Counted from the first letter of the stretch, positions 37,721 through 46,997 are shown. The stretch: DNA of 64,000 bases from Bradyrhizobium algeriense (GCF_003062295.1 NZ_PYCN01000001.1:330001-394000), one strand, 5' to 3'. A program made the numbers and translations. Notes: generated by a model from the sequence alone, not told the origin.

Positions 37721-39538
37721 TTGCTAGATCGAACGCAGCCCGATTCCAGCCTGAACCACGAGGATGCTTCCGAGCTCCTCGAGCAGCGTAGCGTTGCCGA
37801 CGATAGCCCGGGCGAAAAGGGCTGGCGGCGGCCGCTCGGCTGGTTGCGCCGGGCCGGGCAATTCTTCTTCGCGCTGTCGTTCTCCAGCCTCACGCGCCGC
37901 ATCGTTTCGCTCAATCTGGCGGGCCTCGTCGCCCTGGTGGCGAGCATTCTCTATCTCTCGCAGTTCCGCGCCGGCCTGATCGACGCGCGGGCGCAGAGCC
38001 TTCTGGTGCAGGCCGAAATCATCGCCGGCGCGATTGCCGCCTCCGCCACCGTCGAAACCAACACCATCACTATCGATCCGGACCGCCTGCTCGACCTCAA
38101 GCCCGGCGAAAGCTACGGCGCGCCGGACGAATCCTCGGGGCTCGATTTTCCGATCAATCCGGAGCGCGTCGCGCCGGTGCTGCGGCGGCTGATCTCGCCG
38201 ACCAAGACCCGTGCGCGCATCTATGGCGGCGACGGCGGCATGATCCTCGACAGCCGCAGTCTCTACGGCAAGGGCGACGTGTTGCGTTTCGAATTGCCGC
38301 CGCCTTCGACGGAGAAGCCGGGCTTTGTCGAGCGCGCCACGATCTCGATCCGCACCTGGCTCAATCGCGGCGACCTGCCGCTGTATCGCGAGTTGGGTCC
38401 GGAAAACGGCAAGGGTTACCAGGAAATCGTGCAGGCGCTCGACGGCGTCAAGAGCAGCATGGTGCGGGTCAACGACCGTGGCGAGGTGATCGTCTCGGTC
38501 GCGGTCCCGGTGCAGCGCTTCCGCGCCGTGCATGGCGCCTTGATGCTCTCGACGCAGGGCGACGACATCGACCAGATGGTGACCGCCGAGCGGCTGGCGA
38601 TCCTCAAGGTCGGCGGCGTCGCCTCCGCCGTCATGATCGTGCTGTCGCTCTTGCTGGCGAGCACGATCGCGGGTCCGGTGCGGCGGCTGGCCGACGGCGC
38701 CGAGCGCGTCCGCCGGCGCATCCAGACTCGCGTCGAGATTCCCGATTTCACCCGCCGCCGCGACGAGATCGGCCATCTCTCGGGCGCGCTGCGCGACATG
38801 ACGAATGCGCTGTATAGCCGCATCGAGGCGATCGAGATGTTCGCCGCCGACGTCGCCCATGAATTGAAGAACCCGCTGACCTCGCTGCGATCGGCGGTGG
38901 AAACGCTGCCGCTGGCGCGCAACGACACCAGCCGCGCGCGCCTGCTCGAGGTGATCGAGCACGACGTCAAGCGGCTCGACCGGCTGATCTCGGATATTTC
39001 CGACGCCAGCCGCCTCGATGCCGAATTGCAACGCCAGGACATGGCGCCGGTCAATGTGCGGCGGCTGCTGACGACGCTGGCCTCGGTCGCCAACGAGACC
39101 CGGCTGGGTCATGACGTCGCAGTCGAGGCGCGCTTCGAAGGCCGCGGCGCAACCGACACGTTCTCGGTGCCGGGCCATGATTCGCGGCTTGGGCAGGTGA
39201 TCTCCAACCTGCTGTCCAACGCGCAATCCTTCTCCAACCCCGGCGGCAAGGTGCGCGTCACTTGCCGCCGCGTGCGCTCGGAAATCGAAATCGTCGTCGA
39301 TGACGACGGGCCAGGCATCGGCGAGGATGCGCTGGAGCGCATCTTCGAGCGCTTCTACACCGACCGGCCGCATCAGGGCTTTGGCCAGAACTCGGGCCTG
39401 GGCCTGTCGATCTCCAAGCAGATCATCGAAGCGCATAACGGGCGGGTCTGGGCGGAAAATCGCCACGGCCCGGCTGATGCCGACGGCAGGCCGACGGTGG
39501 TCGGCGCGCGCTTCGTGGTTCGGCTGCCAGCGCCATGA
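37721..39538 (+). CDS. chvG: sensor histidine kinase ChvG
   Basis: A 605-residue sensor kinase. One transmembrane helix at about 67-83 (LNLAGLVALVASILYLSQF) precedes a periplasmic domain of about 215 residues with the ChvG-specific stretch SRSLYGKGDVLRF; a second helix near 303-318 leads to a HAMP domain. The kinase core has phosphoacceptor His 380 (DVAHELKNPLTSLRSA), N-box LSNAQSF, and G-boxes DDGPGIG and GLGLSISKQI. The start is TTG 37721. In related species the small protein ExoR inhibits it in the periplasm; exoR is not in this window. Its last base-pairs overlap hprK (ATGA). Confidence 0.95.
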   Translation: MLDRTQPDSSLNHEDASELLEQRSVADDSPGEKGWRRPLGWLRRAGQFFFALSFSSLTRRIVSLNLAGLVALVASILYLSQFRAGLIDARAQSLLVQAEIIAGAIAASATVETNTITIDPDRLLDLKPGESYGAPDESSGLDFPINPERVAPVLRRLISPTKTRARIYGGDGGMILDSRSLYGKGDVLRFELPPPSTEKPGFVERATISIRTWLNRGDLPLYRELGPENGKGYQEIVQALDGVKSSMVRVNDRGEVIVSVAVPVQRFRAVHGALMLSTQGDDIDQMVTAERLAILKVGGVASAVMIVLSLLLASTIAGPVRRLADGAERVRRRIQTRVEIPDFTRRRDEIGHLSGALRDMTNALYSRIEAIEMFAADVAHELKNPLTSLRSAVETLPLARNDTSRARLLEVIEHDVKRLDRLISDISDASRLDAELQRQDMAPVNVRRLLTTLASVANETRLGHDVAVEARFEGRGATDTFSVPGHDSRLGQVISNLLSNAQSFSNPGGKVRVTCRRVRSEIEIVVDDDGPGIGEDALERIFERFYTDRPHQGFGQNSGLGLSISKQIIEAHNGRVWAENRHGPADADGRPTVVGARFVVRLPAP

Positions 39539-40059
39539 TGACGCAGGGCGCGAGCGTGCACGCCTCCGCCGTGCTGGTGGGCGATCGCGCCGTGCTGATC
39601 CGGGGCCCGTCAGGCGCCGGCAAGTCCCGGCTGGCCTTCGATCTGATTCTCGCCGGACGCGCCGGGCAGCTTCCACCGGCCGTTTTGGTCGGCGATGACC
39701 GTGTCCATCTCGACACAGTGGACGGACAATTGTGGGTCCGGCCGGCGCGGGAACTGGCCGGCCTGATCGAGATTCGGGGCCTCGGAATCCGTCGCTGCGA
39801 CGTCGTCATTGAGGCCATCGTTGGGCTTGTGGTCGATCTGGCGGCCGGCGATGCAGAGCGGCTGCCGCCGCCAGAAGCACTCTCTATCGACCTAAATGGT
39901 GTTTTGTTACCGCGAATCCCCGTTGGAACGGGTTATGACCCCCTCCCACTGGTAGCTGGCGCGCTGACAACAACCGACGGTTTTGGTTCCATCCAACCTT
40001 CGGATAATTGTTCGAAGGGAATTGGTAACCATATAAGCCCCAATATCGCCACCGATTAA
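39535..40059 (+). CDS. hprK: HPr kinase/phosphorylase, short alphaproteobacterial form
   Basis: A 174-residue protein with only the C-terminal catalytic domain of HprK/P. Walker A is GPSGAGKS (24-31) and the family signature follows in IEIRGLGIRRC. It phosphorylates HPr on serine and may reverse this, setting the state of the PTS phosphorelay. The N-terminal domain of Gram-positive HprK is absent, as usual in alphaproteobacteria. ATG 39535 overlaps the chvG stop by four bases, so translation is coupled. About 20 residues after the signature region are poorly conserved. Confidence 0.93.
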   Translation: MMTQGASVHASAVLVGDRAVLIRGPSGAGKSRLAFDLILAGRAGQLPPAVLVGDDRVHLDTVDGQLWVRPARELAGLIEIRGLGIRRCDVVIEAIVGLVVDLAAGDAERLPPPEALSIDLNGVLLPRIPVGTGYDPLPLVAGALTTTDGFGSIQPSDNCSKGIGNHISPNIATD

Positions 40060-40191
40060 ACCGGCACAGGCCTCACTGTTTACCGCCAAGTACTGGAACA
40101 ATAGCCAAGATGCCCTCTTGCGCGGGGCCTCTGGATGGTCAAAGTGGCGCGTTCGTGCGGTGCACCAAAAAGCACCCGCGAGGAGTTTCCG

Positions 40192-40593
40192 ATGATTGGT
40201 CTAGTGCTTGTGACCCATGGGCGCCTTGCCGACGAGTTCAAGGCGGCGCTCGAACATGTCATGGGTCCGCAAAAACAAATTGAAGCCATCACGATTGGAG
40301 CCGAGGACGACTCCGATTTGTGTCGAAGCGATATCATCGAAGCGGTGAATCGCGTCGACAGTGGCGATGGTGTCGCTATCCTCACCGACATGTTCGGCGG
40401 CACACCTTCAAACCTCGCAATATCCTGCATGAGCCGTCCCAAGGTGGAGGTGCTCGCAGGCATCAATCTTCCCATGCTGGTCAAGCTTGCCAAGGTGCGT
40501 GAAGAGCGCTCGCTTCCCGATGCCATCGCCATGGCCCAGGAAGCCGGCCGCAAATACGTCACCATCGCCAGCCGCGTACTCGCCGGCAAATGA
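40192..40593 (+). CDS. manX: PTS EIIA-Man-type protein
   Basis: A 133-residue EIIA of the mannose family, MIGLVLVTHGRLADEFKAAL onwards, with the phosphorylated His at position 9, and GGTPSNLAI later. In rhizobia this protein works with HprK, HPr and EI-Ntr in carbon regulation rather than sugar uptake, because no PTS permeases are encoded nearby. ATG 40192 follows GCGAGGAGTTTCC; the upstream in-frame start at 40135 is not conserved. It overlaps the HPr gene by four bases (ATGA). Confidence 0.93.
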   Translation: MIGLVLVTHGRLADEFKAALEHVMGPQKQIEAITIGAEDDSDLCRSDIIEAVNRVDSGDGVAILTDMFGGTPSNLAISCMSRPKVEVLAGINLPMLVKLAKVREERSLPDAIAMAQEAGRKYVTIASRVLAGK

Positions 40594-40916
40594 GCGACGA
40601 GGCCGCGCCCGAAAAGGAACTCGGGCCGACCGTGCCTGCGGGCGCTATTTCGCGGGAACTTCAAATCATCAACAAGCGGGGCCTGCACGCGCGGGCCTCG
40701 GCCAAGTTCGTGCAGATGGTCGAAAAGTTCAACGCCGAGGTCTGGGTGACGCGCGGCAGCGAGACCGTCGGCGGCACCTCGATCATGGGTCTGATGATGC
40801 TGGCGGCAGGACCGGGAACCTCGGTTACTGTCTCCGCGATCGGCCCCGAAGCACAGGCCGCGGTCGATGCGATCGCCGCGCTGGTCGCCGACAAGTTCAA
40901 CGAAGAAGGCGTGTGA
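40590..40916 (+). CDS. ptsH: phosphocarrier protein HPr
   Basis: A 108-residue HPr. His 33 in KRGLHARAS is the site phosphorylated by EI, and Ser 64 in GGTSIMGLMMLAA is the site phosphorylated by HprK. About 20 extra N-terminal residues precede the usual fold. It starts in the last four bases of manX. In this regulatory PTS it relays phosphate between EI-Ntr and EIIA-Man. The chain chvI-chvG-hprK-manX-ptsH is thus one transcriptional block. Confidence 0.94.
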   Translation: MSDEAAPEKELGPTVPAGAISRELQIINKRGLHARASAKFVQMVEKFNAEVWVTRGSETVGGTSIMGLMMLAAGPGTSVTVSAIGPEAQAAVDAIAALVADKFNEEGV

Positions 40917-40933
40917 GTTCGGGAGCGTGATGG

Positions 40934-40976
40934 CTTCTCCCTAACCTCTCCCCGCAAGAGCGGGGCGAGGGAGAAG
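40934..40976 (+). terminator. hairpin terminator after ptsH
   Basis: CTTCTCCCT at the left pairs with AGGGAGAAG at the right, and an inner CCCCGC-AAGA-GCGGGG hairpin sits between. It lies 17 bases after the ptsH stop and is followed by AAAA, so on the minus strand it is preceded by T residues. It can end both ptsH and the convergent SDR transcript. The arms resemble repeat family E. Confidence 0.65.
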
Positions 40977-40986
40977 AAAACCCGCG

Positions 40987-41784
40987 CTAGAACGGATTCG
41001 TGACAATCCCGCCGTCGACGCGGAGCGCGGCGCCGTTGGTGGCGCTGGAGGCTTTGGAGCAGACGTAGCAGATCAGGTTGGCGATCTCTTCCGGCTTGGC
41101 GTAGCGCTGCAGCAGCGACGCCGGGCGGCGTTCGGTGAAGGTGCGCTGGACGAGATCGTCGACGGTGGTTCCGGCGGCCTCGGCGCGTGCGGCCAGACGG
41201 ACCGGCGCCATCTCGACCCAAGTGGGGCCGGGCATCACCGAATTGACTGTGACGTTGGTGCCCTTGGTGGTCTCGGCCGCGCCGCGCGCGATGACGAGCT
41301 GCGCCGACTTCGAGAAACCGTAATGCACCATCTCCTTCGGGATGAAGACGCCGGATTCGCTGGAGACGAACACGACGCGGCCCCAGTCCTTGTTATCCAG
41401 CATCCGCTTCAAATAATGCCGCGTCAGCCGAACCCCGCTCATCACGTTGACTTCGAACATTTTGGTCCAATCGGAATCCTCGATGTCGAAGAAGCCCTTC
41501 GGCTCATAGATGCCCAGATTGTTGACGAGGATGTCGACGTCAGGGAATTGCTTCACCAGCGCGGCACAGCCTGCCGCATTGCCGAGATCGAACACAGCGG
41601 CATGCACCTTGGCTAACGGCGCGGCCCCTTGGACTTTTGCCACGGCCTCGCCGACCGCCGCCTTGTCGCGCCCGTTGACGATCACTTCCGCACCCATTTG
41701 CGCAAGCCCGCTTGCGGTCGCGAGCCCGATGCCGCGCGTCGAGCCGGTGACGAGCGCCGTCTTGTCCGTCAGGTCGAGATCCAT
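40987..41784 (-). CDS. short-chain dehydrogenase/reductase
   Basis: A 265-residue classical SDR. The cofactor loop is TGSTRGIG (13-20), the NNLGIY stretch is the NNAG motif, and the catalytic Tyr-x3-Lys is in VHYGFSKSAQ, with VVFVSSES upstream. The C-terminus has GAALRVDGGIVTNPF, usual for the family. NADP preference is likely from the NGRDKAAV following the first strand. Substrate unknown. Start ATG 41784, 34 bases downstream of the GT39-type gene stop; both are on the minus strand and may be co-transcribed. Confidence 0.92.
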   Translation of the reverse strand: MDLDLTDKTALVTGSTRGIGLATASGLAQMGAEVIVNGRDKAAVGEAVAKVQGAAPLAKVHAAVFDLGNAAGCAALVKQFPDVDILVNNLGIYEPKGFFDIEDSDWTKMFEVNVMSGVRLTRHYLKRMLDNKDWGRVVFVSSESGVFIPKEMVHYGFSKSAQLVIARGAAETTKGTNVTVNSVMPGPTWVEMAPVRLAARAEAAGTTVDDLVQRTFTERRPASLLQRYAKPEEIANLICYVCSKASSATNGAALRVDGGIVTNPF

Positions 41785-41818
41785 GCGTTACCCTCTTTTG
41801 ATTTTCTTATGGCCGCTT

Positions 41819-43417
41819 CTATTTGGCCGGCGGCACGATGAAGATATTCCAGGCCGTCGCGGGGCCGGGCATCCCCAGAAAGTACCGCCGCGTGGTCATC
41901 ACCATGCGCTCGGCATTGGCGGCATGGGCTTTCATCCACGCCTCGCATTTTTCCAGCTTCCAGTCGCCGACCTCGCAGATGCCGATGAAGCCCGATCGTT
42001 TCGCTTCGTCGAGCGAGGTCAGGCCCGACGACCACGGCTCGTCCGGCGTCAGTGGCGCCGGATGATCGGGGCTGTAGAAGGTGACGGGCTGGCCGGTATC
42101 GGTATAGGCCGCGACCACCGGCCAGCGCGAATAAAACCGCGTGTGCCAGGCTTCCGTCAGTTCGCGGGCGAGTTCGGAACGCGCCCGGTAGGTCGCGCCT
42201 GCGGTGCGCTTTACATTCATTTCATAGGCGACGATCCTTGGCGAGACCGCCAGCACAACGAGCGAAATCACCAGCCAGGTCGCCGTCAGGTTCAACAGCG
42301 CGATTTTCCGGACCCGCACCGCGGGGATCGCGATCAGCGCGAGCGGCATCAGGAAGAACAGCGAGATGCCCCAGTCGGTCTTGATGTAGATGTGGAACAG
42401 CAGGGCGCCGAGCGGCGGCCCGATCGCCACCACCGCCTGGACGATCCAGACATTGAACGCCTGCGACAGGTTCACGCCGGAATTGGTGCCGCGCGCCAGG
42501 GCCGGAAACGGCGTCAAACGCAGCGGCCGCCAGCCAAGCGCGATCGCGCCGAGCAGCACCGGCAACGCCAGCAGCGCCAGATTATGCAAGACATAGCCGA
42601 GCGCGAGATCGTCGATCATCGCGCGGTCGGTGAGCGAATACGTATCGCCGGCATAGGTGAGCGGGACGAAATTCACCTGCTTCAGCCACATCAAGTGCGG
42701 CAGCATCACCACCACTAGCGTGGCAATCGCGACCCACGGCGCCGGCGAGCGCAGGAATTGCAGACGCGCGGGATGGATCAGCGCGGCAAGGCCGACGGCG
42801 CCGATCATGGTCAGCACCCAGTATTTGGTCATCAGCGCCAGCGCACCGGCGAGCCCGAGCCACACGCCGGACTTGATGCTGCGCTTCTCGAACGCGTCCA
42901 GATAGGCCAGCACCATGAGCGGCAGCGTGACGAGCTGCAGCAGGTCCGGATTGTACTTGAAACCCTTGAAGTTGAAGATCGGATAGAGCGCCAGCATCAC
43001 CACGACGAAGAACGCGCGGCGGCGATCAACTACGCGCAGCGCCAACAGCCAGCAGATCAGGAGGCCACAGCCGAGCGTCGCCATCGCCAGCGCATAGGTC
43101 GCCCAGTCGGTGACCGGGAACAGCATGAACCAGACGCCGGCGACCCATCCCGACAGCGGCGGGTGCTTGCCATAGCCAAGCAGGAACTTCTGCCCCCAGG
43201 CGTAGGCTTCCGCGACGTCCATATGAACGTCCTGCCCGGCCTTCAGATTGACCAGAATCAGCGTCCACAGCACGGCGTGAACCGCCGCAAAGCCGGTGAC
43301 CAGCCACAGGCCGGTTTTGGGATCGCTGGCGAGCGAGGCCAGCCACGCCGCCAGCCGCCGGAGGGAGGGAATGCGTTTTGGGCGCGCAGCTGCTGACGAA
43401 ACAGAGGTACTCGACAT
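41819..43417 (-). CDS. GT39/ArnT-like membrane glycosyltransferase
   Basis: A 532-residue protein with about ten to twelve hydrophobic segments and a soluble C-terminal part of about 120 residues. The first loop has EAYAWGQKFLLGYGKHPPLS (residues near 70-90), the YGKHPPL motif of the PMT/ArnT family that takes sugars from lipid carriers on the outer face of the inner membrane. The family includes RgtA-E of Rhizobium, which add galacturonic acid to LPS; ugd at 14252 could supply uronic acid. Start ATG 43417. Acceptor and donor cannot be deduced. Confidence 0.87.
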   Translation of the reverse strand: MSSTSVSSAAARPKRIPSLRRLAAWLASLASDPKTGLWLVTGFAAVHAVLWTLILVNLKAGQDVHMDVAEAYAWGQKFLLGYGKHPPLSGWVAGVWFMLFPVTDWATYALAMATLGCGLLICWLLALRVVDRRRAFFVVVMLALYPIFNFKGFKYNPDLLQLVTLPLMVLAYLDAFEKRSIKSGVWLGLAGALALMTKYWVLTMIGAVGLAALIHPARLQFLRSPAPWVAIATLVVVMLPHLMWLKQVNFVPLTYAGDTYSLTDRAMIDDLALGYVLHNLALLALPVLLGAIALGWRPLRLTPFPALARGTNSGVNLSQAFNVWIVQAVVAIGPPLGALLFHIYIKTDWGISLFFLMPLALIAIPAVRVRKIALLNLTATWLVISLVVLAVSPRIVAYEMNVKRTAGATYRARSELARELTEAWHTRFYSRWPVVAAYTDTGQPVTFYSPDHPAPLTPDEPWSSGLTSLDEAKRSGFIGICEVGDWKLEKCEAWMKAHAANAERMVMTTRRYFLGMPGPATAWNIFIVPPAK

Positions 43418-43532
43418 GGCCCCGTGCGTAGCGCGTTTTGGGCTTGAGTGGAATCAGCTTGGCGTGAAGAATCCCCCTTAGAATACAGCAATATGGTTGC
43501 CGCACGGGGATGTGAATGCTATCCCGCGCCCC

Positions 43533-45344
43533 ATGACAACCGTCCCCATTTCCAACATCCGCAACTTCTCCATCGTCGCCCATATCGACCATGGCAAATC
43601 GACGCTGGCCGACCGCCTGATCCAGATGACCGGGGGCCTGACCGATCGCGAAATGGCGGGCAAGGAACAGGTGCTCGATTCCATGGATATCGAGCGCGAG
43701 CGCGGTATCACCATCAAGGCGCAGACGGTGCGGCTGAACTACCGCGCCAAGGACGGCAAGGATTACATCTTCAACCTGATGGACACGCCCGGCCATGTCG
43801 ACTTCGCCTACGAAGTCTCGCGGTCGCTGGCGGCCTGCGAGGGCTCGCTGCTGGTGGTCGACGCCAGCCAGGGCGTCGAAGCGCAGACGCTCGCCAACGT
43901 CTATCAGGCGCTCGACAACAATCACGAGATCGTGCCGGTCCTCAACAAGGTCGACCTGCCCGCGGCCGAGCCCGAGAAGATAAGGCAGCAGATCGAGGAC
44001 GTGATCGGCATCGATGCGTCGGATGCCGTGATGATCTCGGCCAAGACCGGCCTCGGTGTGCCCGATGTGCTGGAAGCGATCGTCACCCGCCTGCCGCCGC
44101 CGAAGGGCGACCGCGAGGCGACGCTGAAGGCGCTGCTGGTCGATAGCTGGTACGACGTCTATCTCGGCGTGGTCGTGCTCATTCGCGTGGTCGATGGCAC
44201 GATGAAGAAGGGCAGCCGCATCCGCATGATGGGCACCAACGCGGCCTATGACGTCGAGCGCGTCGGCTTCTTCACGCCGAAGATGGAGCAGGTCGACGAG
44301 CTTGGTCCCGGCGAGATCGGATTCATCACCGCGGCGATCAAGGAAGTGGCCGACACGAGAGTGGGCGACACCATTACCGACGACAAGAAGCCGGTCACCG
44401 AGATGCTGCCGGGCTTCAAGCCAGCGATCCCGGTGGTGTTCTGCGGCCTGTTTCCGGTCGACGCCAACGATTTCGAGACGCTGCGCGCGGCGATGGGCAA
44501 GCTGCGGCTCAACGACGCCAGCTTCTCCTACGAGATGGAGACCTCGGCGGCACTGGGTTTCGGCTTCCGCTGCGGCTTCCTCGGGCTATTGCATCTGGAA
44601 ATCATCCAGGAACGGCTGTCGCGCGAATTCGACCTCAACCTGATCGCGACGGCGCCGAGCGTGATCTACAAGATGCACCTGACCGACGGCCAGGAAATCG
44701 AGATCCACAATCCCGTCGACATGCCTGACGTGGTCAAGATCGCCGACATCGAGGAGCCCTGGATCGAGGCCACGATCCTCACGCCGGACGAATATCTCGG
44801 CAGCGTATTAAAGCTGTGCCAGGACCGCCGCGGCGCGCAGAAGGAACTGACCTATGTCGGCTCCCGCGCGATGGTGAAATACGATTTGCCACTCAACGAA
44901 GTCGTGTTCGATTTCTACGATCGCCTGAAATCGGTCTCCAAGGGCTACGCCTCGTTCGACTATCATCTGACCGACTACAAGGTGGCCGATCTCGTCAAGA
45001 TGCAGATCCTCGTCAACAACGAACCGGTGGATGCGCTGTCGATGCTGGTGCACCGGACCCGCGCGGAAGGCCGCGGCCGCGCCATGGTCGAGAAGATGAA
45101 GGAACTGATCCCGCCGCACATGTTCCAGATCCCGATCCAGGCCGCGATCGGCGGCAAGGTGATCGCCCGCGAAACCGTCCGCGCGCTGCGCAAGGACGTC
45201 ACCGCCAAATGCTACGGCGGCGACATCACCCGCAAACGAAAACTTCTGGAGAAGCAGAAGGAAGGCAAGAAGAAGATGCGGCAGTTCGGCAAGGTCGACA
45301 TTCCGCAGGAAGCGTTCATTGCGGCGTTGAAGGTGGACAGCTGA
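43533..45344 (+). CDS. lepA: elongation factor 4
   Basis: LepA/EF4 is a translational GTPase that can back-translocate ribosomes. The 603-residue length is normal. The G1 motif is AHIDHGKST (16-24), then [22 protein letters not shown] (G3) and NKVDLP (G4); the LepA-specific C-terminal end [18 protein letters not shown] is present. ATG 43533 is preferred over TTG 43497 because it matches the usual start of the family. The last 128 bases (45221-45348) recur, diverged, at 45573-45700. Confidence 0.97.
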   Translation: MTTVPISNIRNFSIVAHIDHGKSTLADRLIQMTGGLTDREMAGKEQVLDSMDIERERGITIKAQTVRLNYRAKDGKDYIFNLMDTPGHVDFAYEVSRSLAACEGSLLVVDASQGVEAQTLANVYQALDNNHEIVPVLNKVDLPAAEPEKIRQQIEDVIGIDASDAVMISAKTGLGVPDVLEAIVTRLPPPKGDREATLKALLVDSWYDVYLGVVVLIRVVDGTMKKGSRIRMMGTNAAYDVERVGFFTPKMEQVDELGPGEIGFITAAIKEVADTRVGDTITDDKKPVTEMLPGFKPAIPVVFCGLFPVDANDFETLRAAMGKLRLNDASFSYEMETSAALGFGFRCGFLGLLHLEIIQERLSREFDLNLIATAPSVIYKMHLTDGQEIEIHNPVDMPDVVKIADIEEPWIEATILTPDEYLGSVLKLCQDRRGAQKELTYVGSRAMVKYDLPLNEVVFDFYDRLKSVSKGYASFDYHLTDYKVADLVKMQILVNNEPVDALSMLVHRTRAEGRGRAMVEKMKELIPPHMFQIPIQAAIGGKVIARETVRALRKDVTAKCYGGDITRKRKLLEKQKEGKKKMRQFGKVDIPQEAFIAALKVDS

Positions 45345-45572
45345 GGCGAATGCTCAACCGCCGGAGCATGAGAGCAGGTCCGGTCTGAGGCTTCCGTGAC
45401 CGGACAACAAAAATATCGAAAACAACCCCATGCAAAGTAGCCGACGACTGCCGGCGTGCTGCGCATCTTGCGAAACCATTTGACACGTCGGGCAAATCAG
45501 CGGCACGACGCCATCATCGCAGCGTGTGTGATCGGTGGCGTGCTTGCCAAACCCATCGAAGCCAGCGCAATC
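45345..45572. other. spacer between lepA and its 3'-end remnant, no gene seen
   Basis: The 228 bases between the lepA stop and the remnant contain no convincing open frame and no repeat family member. Together with the remnant it makes the longest gene-free stretch here after the SRP region (373 bases up to the DUF2652 gene). The unrelated sequence shows that the duplication is not a simple tandem copy. Confidence 0.6.
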
Positions 45573-45700
45573 CGACATCACGCGCAAACGCAAGCTTCTG
45601 GAGAAGCAGAAGGACGGCAAGAAGAAGATGCGGCAGTTCGGCAAGGTCGACATCCCGCAGGAAGCCTTCATCGCGGCGCTGAAGGTGGATAGCTGAGGCG
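45573..45700 (+). pseudogene. diverged remnant of the lepA 3' end
   Basis: A 128-base copy of the last 128 bases of lepA including the stop codon and five bases beyond, offset by 352 bases. Read in the lepA frame it gives [17 protein letters not shown] and [20 protein letters not shown] followed by the stop. Nine bases differ from lepA; eight are synonymous (ACC/ACG, CGA/CGC, AAA/AAG, ATT/ATC twice, GCG/GCC, TTG/CTG, GAC/GAT) and one changes Glu to Asp. Such a pattern means the two ends diverged as functional genes before being placed side by side. It has no start and is not expected to be made. Confidence 0.85.
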
Positions 45701-45717
45701 GATTGAACGGGCGGGCG

Positions 45718-46827
45718 CTAAGTGAACGCTGCGGTCTCCTCATCTACCAATCGCTCCAGCGCGACCTTCGAGGCGCGCTGATCGCTGACCAGCTTCTTGG
45801 CCATGGCGAGCCGGGTGATCGTCCGCACCAGCGCGGTCGCCACCGGGTTGGGCCCTTCGGGCTTCGCGCAGCGTAGCGACAGATGCGTGCCACCGTTTTC
45901 CAGCGGCGTGAGTTCCGCCATCTGCCTCACGATGGCGCCCATCGGGAGCCGGATATGCCAGGTCACATAGTCGAACGGCCGCCAGTCGACGATATCGTGC
46001 ACCGTCGAATCCTTACCATGGGCGCAATGCTGCGTCGCTCCCAGCCCGATCCGCCCTTGGGCAAGTCCGGTCATCGTCATGCCGTCGATGCCGTGTTGCC
46101 AGCGGATCTTCTTCTCGATGTCGGTGACATAGGCCCACGCAATCGCCGGCGGCACCGGCAGGTCGCATTCCATCGATTCGAAAGCCAAGGGCTCGTCGTG
46201 CTGCACCACAACGCGGCGCGTCGCGCGCCATAGCTCAAAGATTGGGGCCAGATTGTAAACGTAACAAACCGTCTCGCCGAACTCGCCAAGGTTCTCGACG
46301 TGACGGATCGAGCCTGCGAAGAAATCCGGCAGGCCGATTGCGTCTGCCGCCTGCTCCGTCACCAGCGCGTAGGCCTTGATACCGGTCGCCGCCGTCACTG
46401 AATTCTTCATCAGCCGGTGCAGCCGGATCACCTCCGCTCCCTGCAATTCGGTGCGTCCAGCCATCTCCTGCGTTGCATACGTGCCATGATGCAGGAAGAA
46501 CTTCAGGTCGAGCAGGTTCATGTTGCGGCACGCGTTGCAGGTGCACGTCGTATTCAGGCGCATGGCGCCGAGCGTATTGGCAAAACTGCAATAGATGCGC
46601 TCGATCGCATCGAGCGGAAATTGGCGCTGCGGCAGATTGGCGTCGGGCAGATAGGTCAGTGCCGCGTCGCCCTGCAGGTTGGATAGCATGACCGGCGGCT
46701 TGATCTCGGCAAAAATGCTCTTGAACAGCGCATCGAGAATACCCTGCGCGTGCTCAAGCTCCGAGCGCGTGAGGAACATGGTGTAGCCGGTAATATCGGC
46801 AATGAGCAGAAAGCCCTGTTGCGCCAT
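45718..46827 (-). CDS. DUF2652 nucleotide-cyclase-like/SRPBCC fusion protein
   Basis: A 369-residue two-part protein. Residues 1-175 match DUF2652: FLLIADITGYTMFLTRSELE resembles the metal-binding start of class III cyclases (Asp 11) and LQGDAALTYLP the second metal Asp (Asp 54, 43 residues apart as in cyclases); GAEVIRLHRL (130-139) fits the GxxVNxxxRL strand-helix with the Asn replaced by Ile 134 and Arg 138 kept. A TCTCNAC triad of cysteines (95, 97, 100) lies between. The rest (about 215-350) is an SRPBCC ligand-binding domain (WAYVTDIEKKIRWQHGIDG). Function unknown. Start ATG 46827; it is divergent from the MFS gene. Confidence 0.87.
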   Translation of the reverse strand: MAQQGFLLIADITGYTMFLTRSELEHAQGILDALFKSIFAEIKPPVMLSNLQGDAALTYLPDANLPQRQFPLDAIERIYCSFANTLGAMRLNTTCTCNACRNMNLLDLKFFLHHGTYATQEMAGRTELQGAEVIRLHRLMKNSVTAATGIKAYALVTEQAADAIGLPDFFAGSIRHVENLGEFGETVCYVYNLAPIFELWRATRRVVVQHDEPLAFESMECDLPVPPAIAWAYVTDIEKKIRWQHGIDGMTMTGLAQGRIGLGATQHCAHGKDSTVHDIVDWRPFDYVTWHIRLPMGAIVRQMAELTPLENGGTHLSLRCAKPEGPNPVATALVRTITRLAMAKKLVSDQRASKVALERLVDEETAAFT

Positions 46828-46997
46828 GGCGTGTACTCCCGGAGGATTACGACGCGAAATACGGGCAGCTTAGCAGAAAGTTGCAGTCCGCGCGCCGGAG
46901 AATGAGAGGTATTCCCGCCCCCGCCTTGCTCCGCGAGGCTCGATAAGCCACCATCCTCCTGCTCAGATCATAACTACAAAAAGAGCGAAGGAAACGC

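Noticed and set aside
37724..39676. 650-residue open frame opposite chvG and hprK
   Set aside because: Antisense shadow of two firm genes; low-complexity Arg/Ala/Asp composition and no start signal.
45456..45692. 78-residue open frame across the lepA remnant
   Set aside because: It reads the remnant in a different frame from lepA and has no ribosome-binding site.
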